From Candidatus Latescibacterota bacterium (GTDB taxonomy: Bacteria > Latescibacterota > UBA2968 > GCA-2709665), in assembly GCA_012271065.1 (NCBI GenBank), contig JAAXHE010000112.1, positions 1-64,000 of the forward strand: 64,000 bases of DNA, in the 5' to 3' direction. Of this stretch, positions 26,377 to 34,700 are shown piece after piece. Numbering within the stretch: position 1 is the stretch's first letter; each line of letters begins with the position of its first letter. Both the position numbers and the translations under genes were made by a program. The notes beneath the pieces were generated by a model that worked only from the letters and a program-made list of their open reading frames with translations, ran no database searches and was not told the DNA's origin.

Positions 26377-26412
26377 CCGGTGTGAGGGTGGGGCGGACAT
26401 TCCTGTCTGCCC
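26377..26412. repeat. 36-bp repeat with GGGCGGACA...TGTCTGCCC hairpin, copy 1
   Basis: This 36-bp segment is repeated perfectly in inverted orientation at 30184-30219 and over 26 bp at 55041-55066. Its inner part is a hairpin (GGGCGGACA / TGTCTGCCC, one G-T step, TTCC loop). It lies about 70 bp before the secreted ATP-binding gene. Confidence 0.75.
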
Positions 26413-26480
26413 AGGTGCGCAAGACCTGTCTTTCTGGTTCAAACCATGACCTGCTTGTAGGTACATATCACGTAAATACC

Positions 26481-27794
26481 ATGCCATTGACAAGCGTACG
26501 GATCATCCCACCGGTTTTGGTGCTGTCCTCGACTCTTTTCACTTTCGCCGCTGAAGCGCGAGGCTTCTTCCCTTCGTTTCAAACACTGCAGGAGCCGTGT
26601 GAAGGCGGCGGCTATGATCCGACGCCGACGGAGATCACAGTCACCGCGGTTCCCATCGTGGTCTCCTCCACGACCGACGACTACTTTGTCCTCTACGTGA
26701 CATTCGACGCGGACGGCACACAGCTTCAGGTTCCGGTGGCGGTGACCCGGGGAGTGGCGGGTACGACCACGCTGTCTGAAAACCTGGCGGCACTGCCCGC
26801 GGAGCGCTACCGGGTGGAGAAGTACCAGATTGCCGACCCGGCCGACGTCGACGGCGACTGCACGGACGACGTTACCGAACTCGAAAACCTGGAGAACATG
26901 AACCCCGTCAACCCTGCTACGATTCCGGATCCGATCGACGGCGTCGTCGCGGTACCCGACCTCGCAGCGTTCCAGGCCCAGGGAAACGAGGTATACCCGG
27001 GCGTCCTACTGAAATTCGTTGTACTGCATTGGGATACCGCGCGTCCGGCGGTTTATTTCATGAACACGAAGCGGCACCTGACCCACCCGCCCTTTCTTGA
27101 GGCGGTGGACCTGCGGGATGCTATCAAAAACGCCGAGTCGCGGCAATGGATTATCGACGCACTGACGGCCATGCACGCCACTTACCCGATCGGGCAATCG
27201 CTGCGCTACCGCTCCAGCACCAACAACGAAGACCTGCCGGGTTTCAACGGCGCGGGGCTGTACGACTCTTACACCCAGCATCCGGAGGAGACCGCAGAGG
27301 ACGGCATCGACAAGTCGTTCAAGCAGGTGCTCGCCAGCCTCTGGACCTTCCGGTCGTTCACGGAGCGGGAGTTCAATCGCGTCGACCCCCTCGCGGCCGC
27401 GATGGGGGTGCTGGTTCATCCGAACTTCCCAGGTGAACTGGTAAACGGTGTGGCGGTCAGCTTCGACCCCGTCACGGCCCGTAATGATCGGTACTACGTC
27501 AACTCGCAGGTCGGCGAGGACCTGGTCACCAATCCCGAGGCGCATTCCGTACCCGAGGAGCTCATCCTCCTTCCGGAACGTGGATTCTCGGTTCGAGCAC
27601 TCTCGAACCTGGCCGAGCCGGGGGAACTGCTGATGAGCGACGACCAACTGCGTCAACTGCGCGAACACCTTGAGGTGATCCATAGCCACTTTGAGGGGCT
27701 GTACAGCCCCGCCCTCGGGGAGCCCTTCGCGATGGAGATCGAGTTGAAGATCACCAGCGAGAACATCCTGGCGATCAAGCAGGCCCGCCGATGA
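26481..27794 (+). CDS. Exported protein with PEP-synthase/PPDK-like ATP-binding domain
   Basis: A 437-residue protein. Residues 1-30 form a signal peptide (hydrophobic VLVLSSTLFTF, cleavage likely after AEA). Residues 35-200 contain a beta-rich region and an Asp-rich stretch (DVDGDCTDDV) resembling calcium-binding type-3 repeats. Residues about 235-435 match the ATP-grasp-like N-terminal domain of PEP synthase / pyruvate phosphate dikinase (RYRSSTNNEDLPGFNGAGLY, SLWTFRSFTEREF, GVLVHPNFP, GVAVSFDP, IELKI, ending AIKQAR). The central His domain and PEP domain are absent. An ATP-using domain outside the cytoplasm would be odd, so the fold may serve another purpose. ATG 26481 is preferred because it begins the signal peptide; there is no clear ribosome site. 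A fibronectin-like tail continues in another frame (27781-28205). Confidence 0.65.
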   Translation: MPLTSVRIIPPVLVLSSTLFTFAAEARGFFPSFQTLQEPCEGGGYDPTPTEITVTAVPIVVSSTTDDYFVLYVTFDADGTQLQVPVAVTRGVAGTTTLSENLAALPAERYRVEKYQIADPADVDGDCTDDVTELENLENMNPVNPATIPDPIDGVVAVPDLAAFQAQGNEVYPGVLLKFVVLHWDTARPAVYFMNTKRHLTHPPFLEAVDLRDAIKNAESRQWIIDALTAMHATYPIGQSLRYRSSTNNEDLPGFNGAGLYDSYTQHPEETAEDGIDKSFKQVLASLWTFRSFTEREFNRVDPLAAAMGVLVHPNFPGELVNGVAVSFDPVTARNDRYYVNSQVGEDLVTNPEAHSVPEELILLPERGFSVRALSNLAEPGELLMSDDQLRQLREHLEVIHSHFEGLYSPALGEPFAMEIELKITSENILAIKQARR

Positions 27795-28205
27795 CGGGAT
27801 GCCGATAACGGGCTACGACGTGCGGTATCGTGAAGGCAGCGAGGGGGAATGGATGGATGGCCCGCAGGACGTGACGGACACGAGCGCGATCATTGAGGTT
27901 CTGGACCCCGACACGGAATACGAGGTGCAGATTCGGTCGAAAAGCGCTGCCGGCGACGGCGCATGGACGGCCCTGGGGCTGGTGCGGACGGAGGTCCTGG
28001 TCCTGTATGACCTGTTCTCCCTCTCGCTGGACCTGGATGCGTCGGAGAACGACCAGCACCTCTGGACGATGCGCGTCGAACCTGGTCGAGTCGCGTCCAT
28101 ACAGATATTCGGCGCGGATACACCGTGATCGTGCGCGCCGGCGACGGGAAGGGGGGCAGTGCAAACATCGTCATACGTATCCTGATCACAGGCAATTCAG
28201 AGTAA
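27781..28205 (+). pseudogene. Frameshifted C-terminal tail: fibronectin type III and a beta-sandwich remnant
   Basis: Just past the stop of the ATP-binding gene, the +1 frame reads PADDGMPITGYDVRYREGS and continues to DPDTEYEVQIRSKSAAGDG, the second half of a fibronectin type III domain. It then runs into FSLSLDLDASENDQ... before stopping at 28128. The remaining frame then gives YTVIVRAGDGKGGSAN to a stop at 28205. The three pieces look like the tail of one exported multidomain protein broken near 27785 and near 28118. The first half of the fibronectin domain is missing, so a deletion accompanied the first shift. Confidence 0.65.
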
Positions 28206-28294
28206 CCCCGGCGCATACCAGATCCTGCATTGCCGTTCCTCCTCAACAGCCCGCCCTCGATCCAGAGTGTGGATCTGGACTCCGGCTCTTCCAG

Positions 28295-30043
28295 TCACAA
28301 TTCGACCCGGACTTCCCCCTTGAAGGGGGGGACGGATTCCCACCGCTGGACCACGCCGTCTCCGTCGTTTTCGAACACGGCAAGTTTCTGGTCCACGTTC
28401 GCCATGCCATCCAGCGCGAGGCAGGCTGACTTGCCGTCGGGCGTGGCCGCCGCCGCAATCCAGGACTCGTCCCGGGCGCGGGTATATTCGGCGGCTTCGT
28501 CGTGGCCCACACCCCGGATATCGAATCGCGCCGTCCGCTGCGCAACCAGTGAGAGCCACCTTTCGATCTCCTTCAGGGTCAGCACGCCGAACTTCTGCTC
28601 GTGGGTCGTGATCTCCGAGAAGAACCCGCTGTCCATCGCCAGGCGGACGGAGCCGGCGGCCCGTTCCGCGGCCTTGTCCATGTCGTTTGTCGGATTGTCC
28701 CCGGCCCAGGTCGTACAGCCCGTCAGCACGTCCGGCTCCACGAGGTGGCGGGGGAGCATGGCGCCGATGTTGTACATCTCAGGGTCTTCGGGGATATAGT
28801 CATAAAACAGGCTGTTGAGACCGTAAGGCCACCAGTTGGGAAACAGCCGCTCCCACTTCACCTGTCCCAGGTGGTAGGTCGAATAGACGAACGTCCGCCC
28901 CCGGGCTTTCAGATAGGGCAGAACGCGCACTCCCACCTCGCCCCAGTGAAATGCAGCGCGGCGCGGCGGCTTCAGGCCCCTTTCGTCGTACCAGCGGTCC
29001 ACCCGCTGGAAGATTTCCTTCAGTTCCGCGTCGCTGTATTCCCCGATGCCGAAATCGAACGGGATCAGCCGGTAATAATCGAAGGCATGCGCGTCCCAGT
29101 CCACCTGCCCGGCCTTGTACCGGGCGCGCATGAACGGCACCACTTCGTCCGGAACGAGGTCCAGGAAGCAGGAGATCATCGGCCGGTAACCGTGCCGGTT
29201 CATCACCTCCGTATAGCGGAAATTGTGGCGTCCCCGGCCGTCGTCCACCCGTATGGTCACGTAGGGCGGCATCATCTGCGCGACGAACGGCTTGCGCGCC
29301 GCCCAGACGATGGATCGCCAGAAGAAGGCGTCCAACCCCATGGCGTGACCCAGGAACTCCTGGTGCCAGATGCGGGGCGAAAGGGCAAACTGCACCGCCC
29401 TGCCCTTGCCGCAGACCGCAGCCAGCACGGCCGGAAACTGGTCCGGCTCGTAGGCCGTACCTGGTACGTTGTGGCGTGAAAAAATGAGCTGTTCCTTGCC
29501 CATGGCGGCCTGCGCCAGTTCCACGACGTGCCGCCCCGCGCGTTTGATCTGCGCGACGGTCACGGGTCGTTTCAGTCGGACCATACTGCCCGCCTGCTGC
29601 GTCCAGTTGATGAAGTGGTCGTTGTCTCCGATGCGAAGCAGGTCCGAAGCCATCGGGATCCGGTCGACCTCCAATCCCAACAGCCGGAGCAGGGGCGGTT
29701 TGTAAAGTCGCAGTTCCCCGTCGAAATTGACCAGTCCCATCCCTGCTTCCTCCACGCCCGCCGCCAGCAAATCCGTCTCCTCGAACGAGAGGGTATCTCC
29801 CAGGCGCGACTGTGCGATAACGACCGCGGCGCATCCGTCGAGCAGTTCGGCAGTCAGGGGCCCGGCGGCCAGATCGTGAATCCTGAATGGAAACCCGAAA
29901 TGCTGCAAGGCGACCAGGACGGTCTGGTCCACGATGCTTGTATCCGTATAGCTGCCCCGCCTGTCCACCAGTACCAGAAGGGCCCTGTTGCCCCTGCTCT
30001 CACGCCGGGGGCGCTGCACCATTTGTCGCGGTGAGAATCGCAT
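28295..30043 (-). CDS. Uncharacterised protein with NodB/deacetylase-like TIM-barrel segment
   Basis: A 582-residue protein without a signal peptide. The N-terminal ~230 residues resemble a Rossmann-like flavodoxin/GATase-type domain (LLVLVDRRGSYTD, AAVVIAQS, LVNFDGEL). The middle (about residues 265-430) has features of the glycoside hydrolase/deacetylase fold: VTIRVDDGRGR with an Asp-Asp pair, RYTEVMNRHGYRP, and WDAHAFDYY and AFHWGEVG with possible metal or acid residues. No family name can be assigned with confidence. AGGGAA seven bases before ATG 30043 supports the start. It is monocistronic, flanked by a broken exported gene and a repeat-bearing gap, and might act on a polysaccharide; that is inference. 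Confidence 0.6.
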   Translation of the reverse strand: MRFSPRQMVQRPRRESRGNRALLVLVDRRGSYTDTSIVDQTVLVALQHFGFPFRIHDLAAGPLTAELLDGCAAVVIAQSRLGDTLSFEETDLLAAGVEEAGMGLVNFDGELRLYKPPLLRLLGLEVDRIPMASDLLRIGDNDHFINWTQQAGSMVRLKRPVTVAQIKRAGRHVVELAQAAMGKEQLIFSRHNVPGTAYEPDQFPAVLAAVCGKGRAVQFALSPRIWHQEFLGHAMGLDAFFWRSIVWAARKPFVAQMMPPYVTIRVDDGRGRHNFRYTEVMNRHGYRPMISCFLDLVPDEVVPFMRARYKAGQVDWDAHAFDYYRLIPFDFGIGEYSDAELKEIFQRVDRWYDERGLKPPRRAAFHWGEVGVRVLPYLKARGRTFVYSTYHLGQVKWERLFPNWWPYGLNSLFYDYIPEDPEMYNIGAMLPRHLVEPDVLTGCTTWAGDNPTNDMDKAAERAAGSVRLAMDSGFFSEITTHEQKFGVLTLKEIERWLSLVAQRTARFDIRGVGHDEAAEYTRARDESWIAAAATPDGKSACLALDGMANVDQKLAVFENDGDGVVQRWESVPPFKGEVRVEL

Positions 30044-30183
30044 CGGATGTTCCCTGGTTGAAACATGCCATTTAGTTTGCGTTGATCGGCCGACCGGCCA
30101 TTCCGGGCCGTGCGAAGAAATCGTGGACGTGCCGTCAATCAGGTTTCGTCACGTGCAAGCGGAGACAGCGACGGCGTCGATGC

Positions 30184-30219
30184 GGGCAGACAGGAATGTC
30201 CGCCCCACCCTCACACCGG
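30184..30219. repeat. 36-bp hairpin repeat, copy 2 (inverted relative to copy 1)
   Basis: Perfect reverse-complement match to 26377-26412 over 36 bp. It starts GGGCAGACAGGAATG and runs into CCGCCCCACCCTCACACCGG (one continuous match). It lies in the 389-bp gap 30044-30432, which otherwise contains only the hairpin at 30218-30243 and no gene. Confidence 0.75.
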
Positions 30220-30243
30220 CTTCTTCCGCGTCCGGAAGAAGCC
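30218..30243. repeat. Perfect 11-bp-stem hairpin next to repeat copy 2
   Basis: GGCTTCTTCCG (30218-30228) pairs with CGGAAGAAGCC (30233-30243) around a CGTC loop. No T run follows, so it is not a typical terminator; it abuts the 36-bp repeat and may be part of the same mobile unit. Confidence 0.5.
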
Positions 30244-30432
30244 GGGACGCCTCTATCGGGACGGGATGCCGGGGTCCCCGTGACACGATCTGATTGGCAA
30301 CGGCAAGTAACAGAGGAAGGATTGAGGTGGGTGACTCTTGCGGATTTACCGACGGCAGGAAGTGTGAAATCGCTCGACGAATGCCGCGGGCAATGGAAAC
30401 GCCTGAGCAATTCCTGTGACACGCCAATGCGA

Positions 30433-30633
30433 TCAGACCGTCTCGAACTGCAATGCGGAAAGATTCAGGTCGGTCGAACGTTTCGAGAGACGGAGCATCT
30501 CCACGCCCACGACTTCATTCGATGCGTTGTAGTCGAGTACGACTCCCGGGGAAACCTCCTCGGACTCGACTATTGGAGAATCGTCGAGGCGCAGATATAG
30601 AGCGTCGGCTTCCTTGTCGACGTTCAGTTTCAT
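30433..30633 (-). CDS. DUF2283-family small protein
   Basis: A 66-residue protein starting MKLNVDKEADALYLRLDD, with SPGVVLDYNASNEVVGVEML in the second half: the hallmark pattern of DUF2283 proteins. These usually form a pair with DUF4258 proteins and are suspected to be the antidote half of toxin-antitoxin-like modules. Its ATG overlaps the stop of the upstream DUF4258 gene by four bases (30630-30633), consistent with coupled translation. Confidence 0.8.
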   Translation of the reverse strand: MKLNVDKEADALYLRLDDSPIVESEEVSPGVVLDYNASNEVVGVEMLRLSKRSTDLNLSALQFETV

Positions 30634-30881
30634 ATTCTTCCTTTCATGCCGCGATCAAAGAATACGCTCACCACTCGCCATGGCACAGCGCGGGTGTTGA
30701 CTGCCACTCGCAACACACGGTCAGATTGTCCAGGGATCGAGCGAAAGAACCGTTCCACCTCAGGGTCGTTAGGATCGTGCGACCGCATAGATGGATCAGT
30801 CACGGTCCGTTCTACCCACTCAGCAGGGATCATCCGTTCGGCCATTACGTGGAGGGCGTGCCGAGTGTATTCGAGGGTCAT
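30630..30881 (-). CDS. DUF4258-family small protein (putative toxin partner)
   Basis: An 83-residue protein: YTRHALHVMAERMIPAEWVERTV followed by DPNDPEVERFF and RVLRVAVNT...WRVVSVFFDR (read in segments) gives the His/Glu/Arg plus C-terminal strand layout of DUF4258, a small RelE/HigB-like fold. It precedes and overlaps the DUF2283 gene. Pairs of this kind occur widely in environmental genomes with many repeats. Activity as a toxin is inferred from family context only. The 230 bp upstream to Sua5 shows no gene. Confidence 0.75.
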   Translation of the reverse strand: MTLEYTRHALHVMAERMIPAEWVERTVTDPSMRSHDPNDPEVERFFRSIPGQSDRVLRVAVNTRAVPWRVVSVFFDRGMKGRI

Positions 30882-31111
30882 GGATTATTCTGCATCTGCA
30901 ACAGAGTTACGATACTAATTGGCCGCAAGAAGTTGAGCCACTGCCATTATCAACATTGCAATTCAGTTCAATAATGCCCTTGAACGATGATTTTGGCAAG
31001 CGGAAAAGTACAGAGCCGTCTGAGCGATTGCCGCTATGGGATGCCGAAATTGATGTCTCAGCCCTGTTCGTCGTCGACGCAGGATGTCTTCACCCAGGGT
31101 CGAGCCTTGAT

Positions 31112-31741
31112 TCACCTTGAAGTCAGTACTTGGCGGATATCCGTTTCCGCGATACGGCCGGGTCGGAGGATTCGCGGATTCGGGACGGAGACGTCGACGA
31201 GGGTGGAGGGACATGAATCGGGCGAGGTGCCGCCGTCCAGGATCAGATCGACGCGGTCGCCGAGGACGTTGGCGGCATCTTGCGCGCTTCGGGCCGGGGG
31301 CTGGCCCGATAGGTTGGCGCTGGTGCTGGTTATGGGGCCGCCGACATGGCTCAGCAATGCGCTGGCGACCGGTGCGTCGGACATGCGGAGGGCTATTGTG
31401 GAAGAGGATCCGGGCAGGTGCTCCGGAAGGGAGGGCGAGGCGGGAAACACCAGCGTGAGCGGTCCGGGCCAGAATGCGTCCATAAGAACTTCAGCGGTCC
31501 GTGGAATGTTCGCGACTAGCGCGTCCAAGTCCCGCCTGCCGCGGATAAGCAGGATCAGGCCCTTTTCCGTTTCTCGGCCCTTCACGCTGAAAATGCGTTC
31601 GAACGGGATGGGATTGAAGGGATCGGCGCCCAGGCCGTACACGGTTTCGGTAGGATAGACGACCACGCCACCGGAGCGGATACAATCGGCAGTCCGGATG
31701 ATTCCCGGATCGTTGGTCGCCAGGATGGGCGCCCGCTGCAT
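31112..31741 (-). CDS. tsaC: Threonylcarbamoyl-AMP synthase (Sua5/YciO/YrdC)
   Basis: A 209-residue protein with YPTETVYGLGAD near residue 30, KGRETEKGLILLI near 52, WPGPLTLVF near 91, ALRMSDAPVA near 116 and TSTSANLSG near 138, matching the YrdC fold that binds ATP, bicarbonate and threonine. It makes threonylcarbamoyl-AMP for the t6A modification of tRNAs. It is the short (TsaC-like) form without the C-terminal Sua5 domain. The start follows the stop of the giant NHL-repeat gene by two bases, so it is probably transcribed with it although the functions are unrelated. Confidence 0.93.
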   Translation of the reverse strand: MQRAPILATNDPGIIRTADCIRSGGVVVYPTETVYGLGADPFNPIPFERIFSVKGRETEKGLILLIRGRRDLDALVANIPRTAEVLMDAFWPGPLTLVFPASPSLPEHLPGSSSTIALRMSDAPVASALLSHVGGPITSTSANLSGQPPARSAQDAANVLGDRVDLILDGGTSPDSCPSTLVDVSVPNPRILRPGRIAETDIRQVLTSR

Positions 31742-31743
31742 GG

Positions 31744-34700
31744 TCAGAGACGGCTTCCCGGCTGGAATCGCGCCGAAGGCGGGGTCTGTTCGAAGGCGTT
31801 GGTGAAGGCGATGAAATCTCCGAATCCGACCGTTCCGTCGCCGTCGAGATCAAAGCGCATATCAGTGGAACCGTAGGCCCGCGCGAAGAGAATGAAGTCG
31901 GCAAAGTTTACCGCGCCGTCGCCGTTGAAGTCGGCCGCGCCGTCCGAAGGCGGCGGCGGTGGCGGAGGGACCGGTGGGGGCTCGCGGTGGTATTCCGGGG
32001 GGAAGTCCACCGTGAGTTGCAGGATGCTGTTGTTGTTCGTGTCTGCAACGTAAACCCTGCCCTCCGGATCGGTGGCGAGGCCCGTCGGCGAATTGAGCGT
32101 CGTCTCGGTGCCTGGGCCCTCGGCCTGGTTGAAGCCCGGAAATCCCGTACCGGCCACGGTCTGTATGATGCCCAGGTTCAGGTCCAGGACCCGTATCCGG
32201 TGGTTGCCGGTGTCCGCGATGTAAAGGTTTCCGTTGTTGTCCGCCGCTACGTCAACCGGGCCGTTCATCAGGGCCGTTGCCCCCGGCCCGCCGTCGCCCG
32301 AAAAACCGGCTTCCCCGGTTCCGGCCACCGTGGAGATGATACCCTCGGTGTTCACCATCCGGATGCGATGGTTGCCGGTATCGGCGATGAACAGGCGGCC
32401 ATGGGCGTCTACGGCAACACCCTCGGGCGCGTTCAGCGCGGCCATTGTCGCGCGTTCTCCATCGCCCGCGAAACCCTCCTGAAAGCTGCCTGCAGCGGTG
32501 GTAATGATGCCCCCGGCGTCCACCTTGCGGACCCTGTGGTTGAAGCGTTCCGCAATCCAGACGTTACCGATAGCATCAGCCGCAATCCCCACGGGGCCCG
32601 ACAGATTCGCGTCCGCCGCCGCGCGACCGTCGCCGCCGTACCCGGGAATATCCCTTCCGGCGAAGGCGAGGATATTCTCATTTGAGAGGTCGATTCGTCG
32701 CACGATATGACCGCTCACTTCGCCAACGATCAGATCTCCCCTGGGCGTGAGCGCGAGGCCCCGGGGATCACCTAGACTGGCGTCCGCGACCGGCCCGCCG
32801 GTACCGATGGAAAGCCCTATTCCATCTCCTGCGATCGTGCTGATCGAACCATCCACGTCGACCCTTCTTACCCGGTTGTTTCCCGAATCGGCAATGTAAA
32901 GCACCCCGTCCGCTGCAACGGCGACGCCCTTTGGGACGTTCAGGAACGCCTGGTCGGCGCTGCCGCCGTCACCCCCGAAGCTGCTCTGGCTTCCGCCGAT
33001 TCCGGCGAGCGTGCGTATGGAGGTATGGTCCGGTCCGACGGGCGGCAGCAGGCTGATTGTGATCTGCCCGGGCGGGAGCCCCTGAAACCGTGCGGTTGCG
33101 GATGCGTCGCCCGGTGTCGTACCGGCCTGAAATAGGATGGATGCCAGTCCGTCCCGCACAACCGCCGTATCGCTACCCGTAAAAGCGCCTTCGCCAGACG
33201 AGACACTGAAAATCAGGAGGCGGTTGCTGATGAGCGCGACCTCGTCCCTGGCGTCCAGGATGCGGGCGCGGATTAGCGCTCGCGCTTCGCCGTTCGCCGC
33301 CAGCGCGGACACAGCGGCGTCCAGTTCGATGCGTCGGGGCGGCGGCGGCACTGTCTCGGTGACTTCAAGAACGGTGTTTGCAGCGATGTTCCTGAGGCGC
33401 TGCGCGATGCCCGACGGCCAGCGAACGGTCAGCGTATCGACTTGGTCGGCGTCGCCCAGTCCGAAGACGGCGGTCAGGGCGTCCTGAGAGAGATACGAAG
33501 CACCGCCCGTAATCTCCCGGGCCGCTGCCTTGCCATCGAAGGCAATTTCGAATCGCGTGCCGATGGCGTCCGGACTGCTCCTTGTTGCGCGAGGGCGGAT
33601 GGCCAGCCAGTTTCCATTGAATTCCTGGTTCCGGTACAGCCGGTCGGCGCCGTCCTGCACCACCACGAAGATATCCAGCCCGCCGTCGCCGTTAAAGTCC
33701 GCCAGGGCCACGCCCCGGCTGTTGGCGCCGCCTGTCACGCGGAAGGAGTCGGCCATATCCGTGAAAGTCCCGGCTTCGTTTCGAAAGAGGTTGTTCTTCC
33801 CGCCCGCATTGGAGACGTAGAGGTCCAGATCGCCGTCGCTATCGAAATCGCCCCAGACCGCGGCCCGGCTGTCCACCGTGTCCGGTCCCGCCACATTGAA
33901 ACTGTTGCTGGACTCCTGGAACCGGCCGTCGGTATTGACATATAGGCGATTGCCTTCGCCGAAATAAGTCACATACAGGTCCAGGTCCCTGTCGTTATCG
34001 AAATCGCCCCAGCCTGCGCCGAAACTCGGACCGCCCAGACCGAGTTCATCCAGCCCCGCGTCCGACGATGCATCCGTGAAGGTACCGCCGTCGTTCCGGA
34101 AGAGCCGATTCGGACCGCTGTTTGCGAGGAAGAGATCCGGGTCCCCGTCGTCGTCGTAGTCCGCCCATGCCGGCTGAAGGCTACTGTTGTCGTCGTCCAG
34201 ACCGGCCTCTGCGGCGGCTTCGACAAAGCGGCCCCCTTCATTCCGGTAGAACCGGTTTTCCCCGAAGTTAGCCACGTAAAGGTCGGGATCTCCGTCTCCT
34301 TCCACGTCCGCCCACGCCGCGCCGTACCCGTCTCCGCCGTCGTCCACGCCGGCCTGTGCGGCGACTTCGGTGAATCGGTTGCCGTCATTGCGGTAGAGCC
34401 GGTTGGGCTGTCCGAAATTCGTGACGTACAGGTCCAGGTCGCCGTCGCCGTCGACGTCCGCCCAGGCCGCCGCACTGCCGTCGCCGTCGTCCGCCACGCC
34501 GACCACGGAGGCCACCTCCGTAAAGTCGTCGCCGTCGTTGCGGTACAGCAGGTTGGACTGAAGGCTGCGCACCACGTAGAGGTCGGGATCGCCGTCTCCG
34601 TCGTAATCCGCCCAGGCGGCGCCGAAGCCGGGGCCCTCATCGGCCATCCCCCGGTCGCCCGCCACGTCGAGGAAACCGCCCGGCCTGGATTCCGTGCCGA

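Larger units (their letters stand above)
26068..26480. other. AT-rich divergent gap with palindromic repeats
   Basis: 413 bases between the broken kinase gene (-) and the secreted ATP-binding protein (+). 26185-26290 is strongly AT-rich. On the minus strand TTGCCA, 16 bases, TATTCT is a weak promoter candidate for the kinase gene. 26342-26412 holds two palindromes described separately. No gene is visible. Confidence 0.4.
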
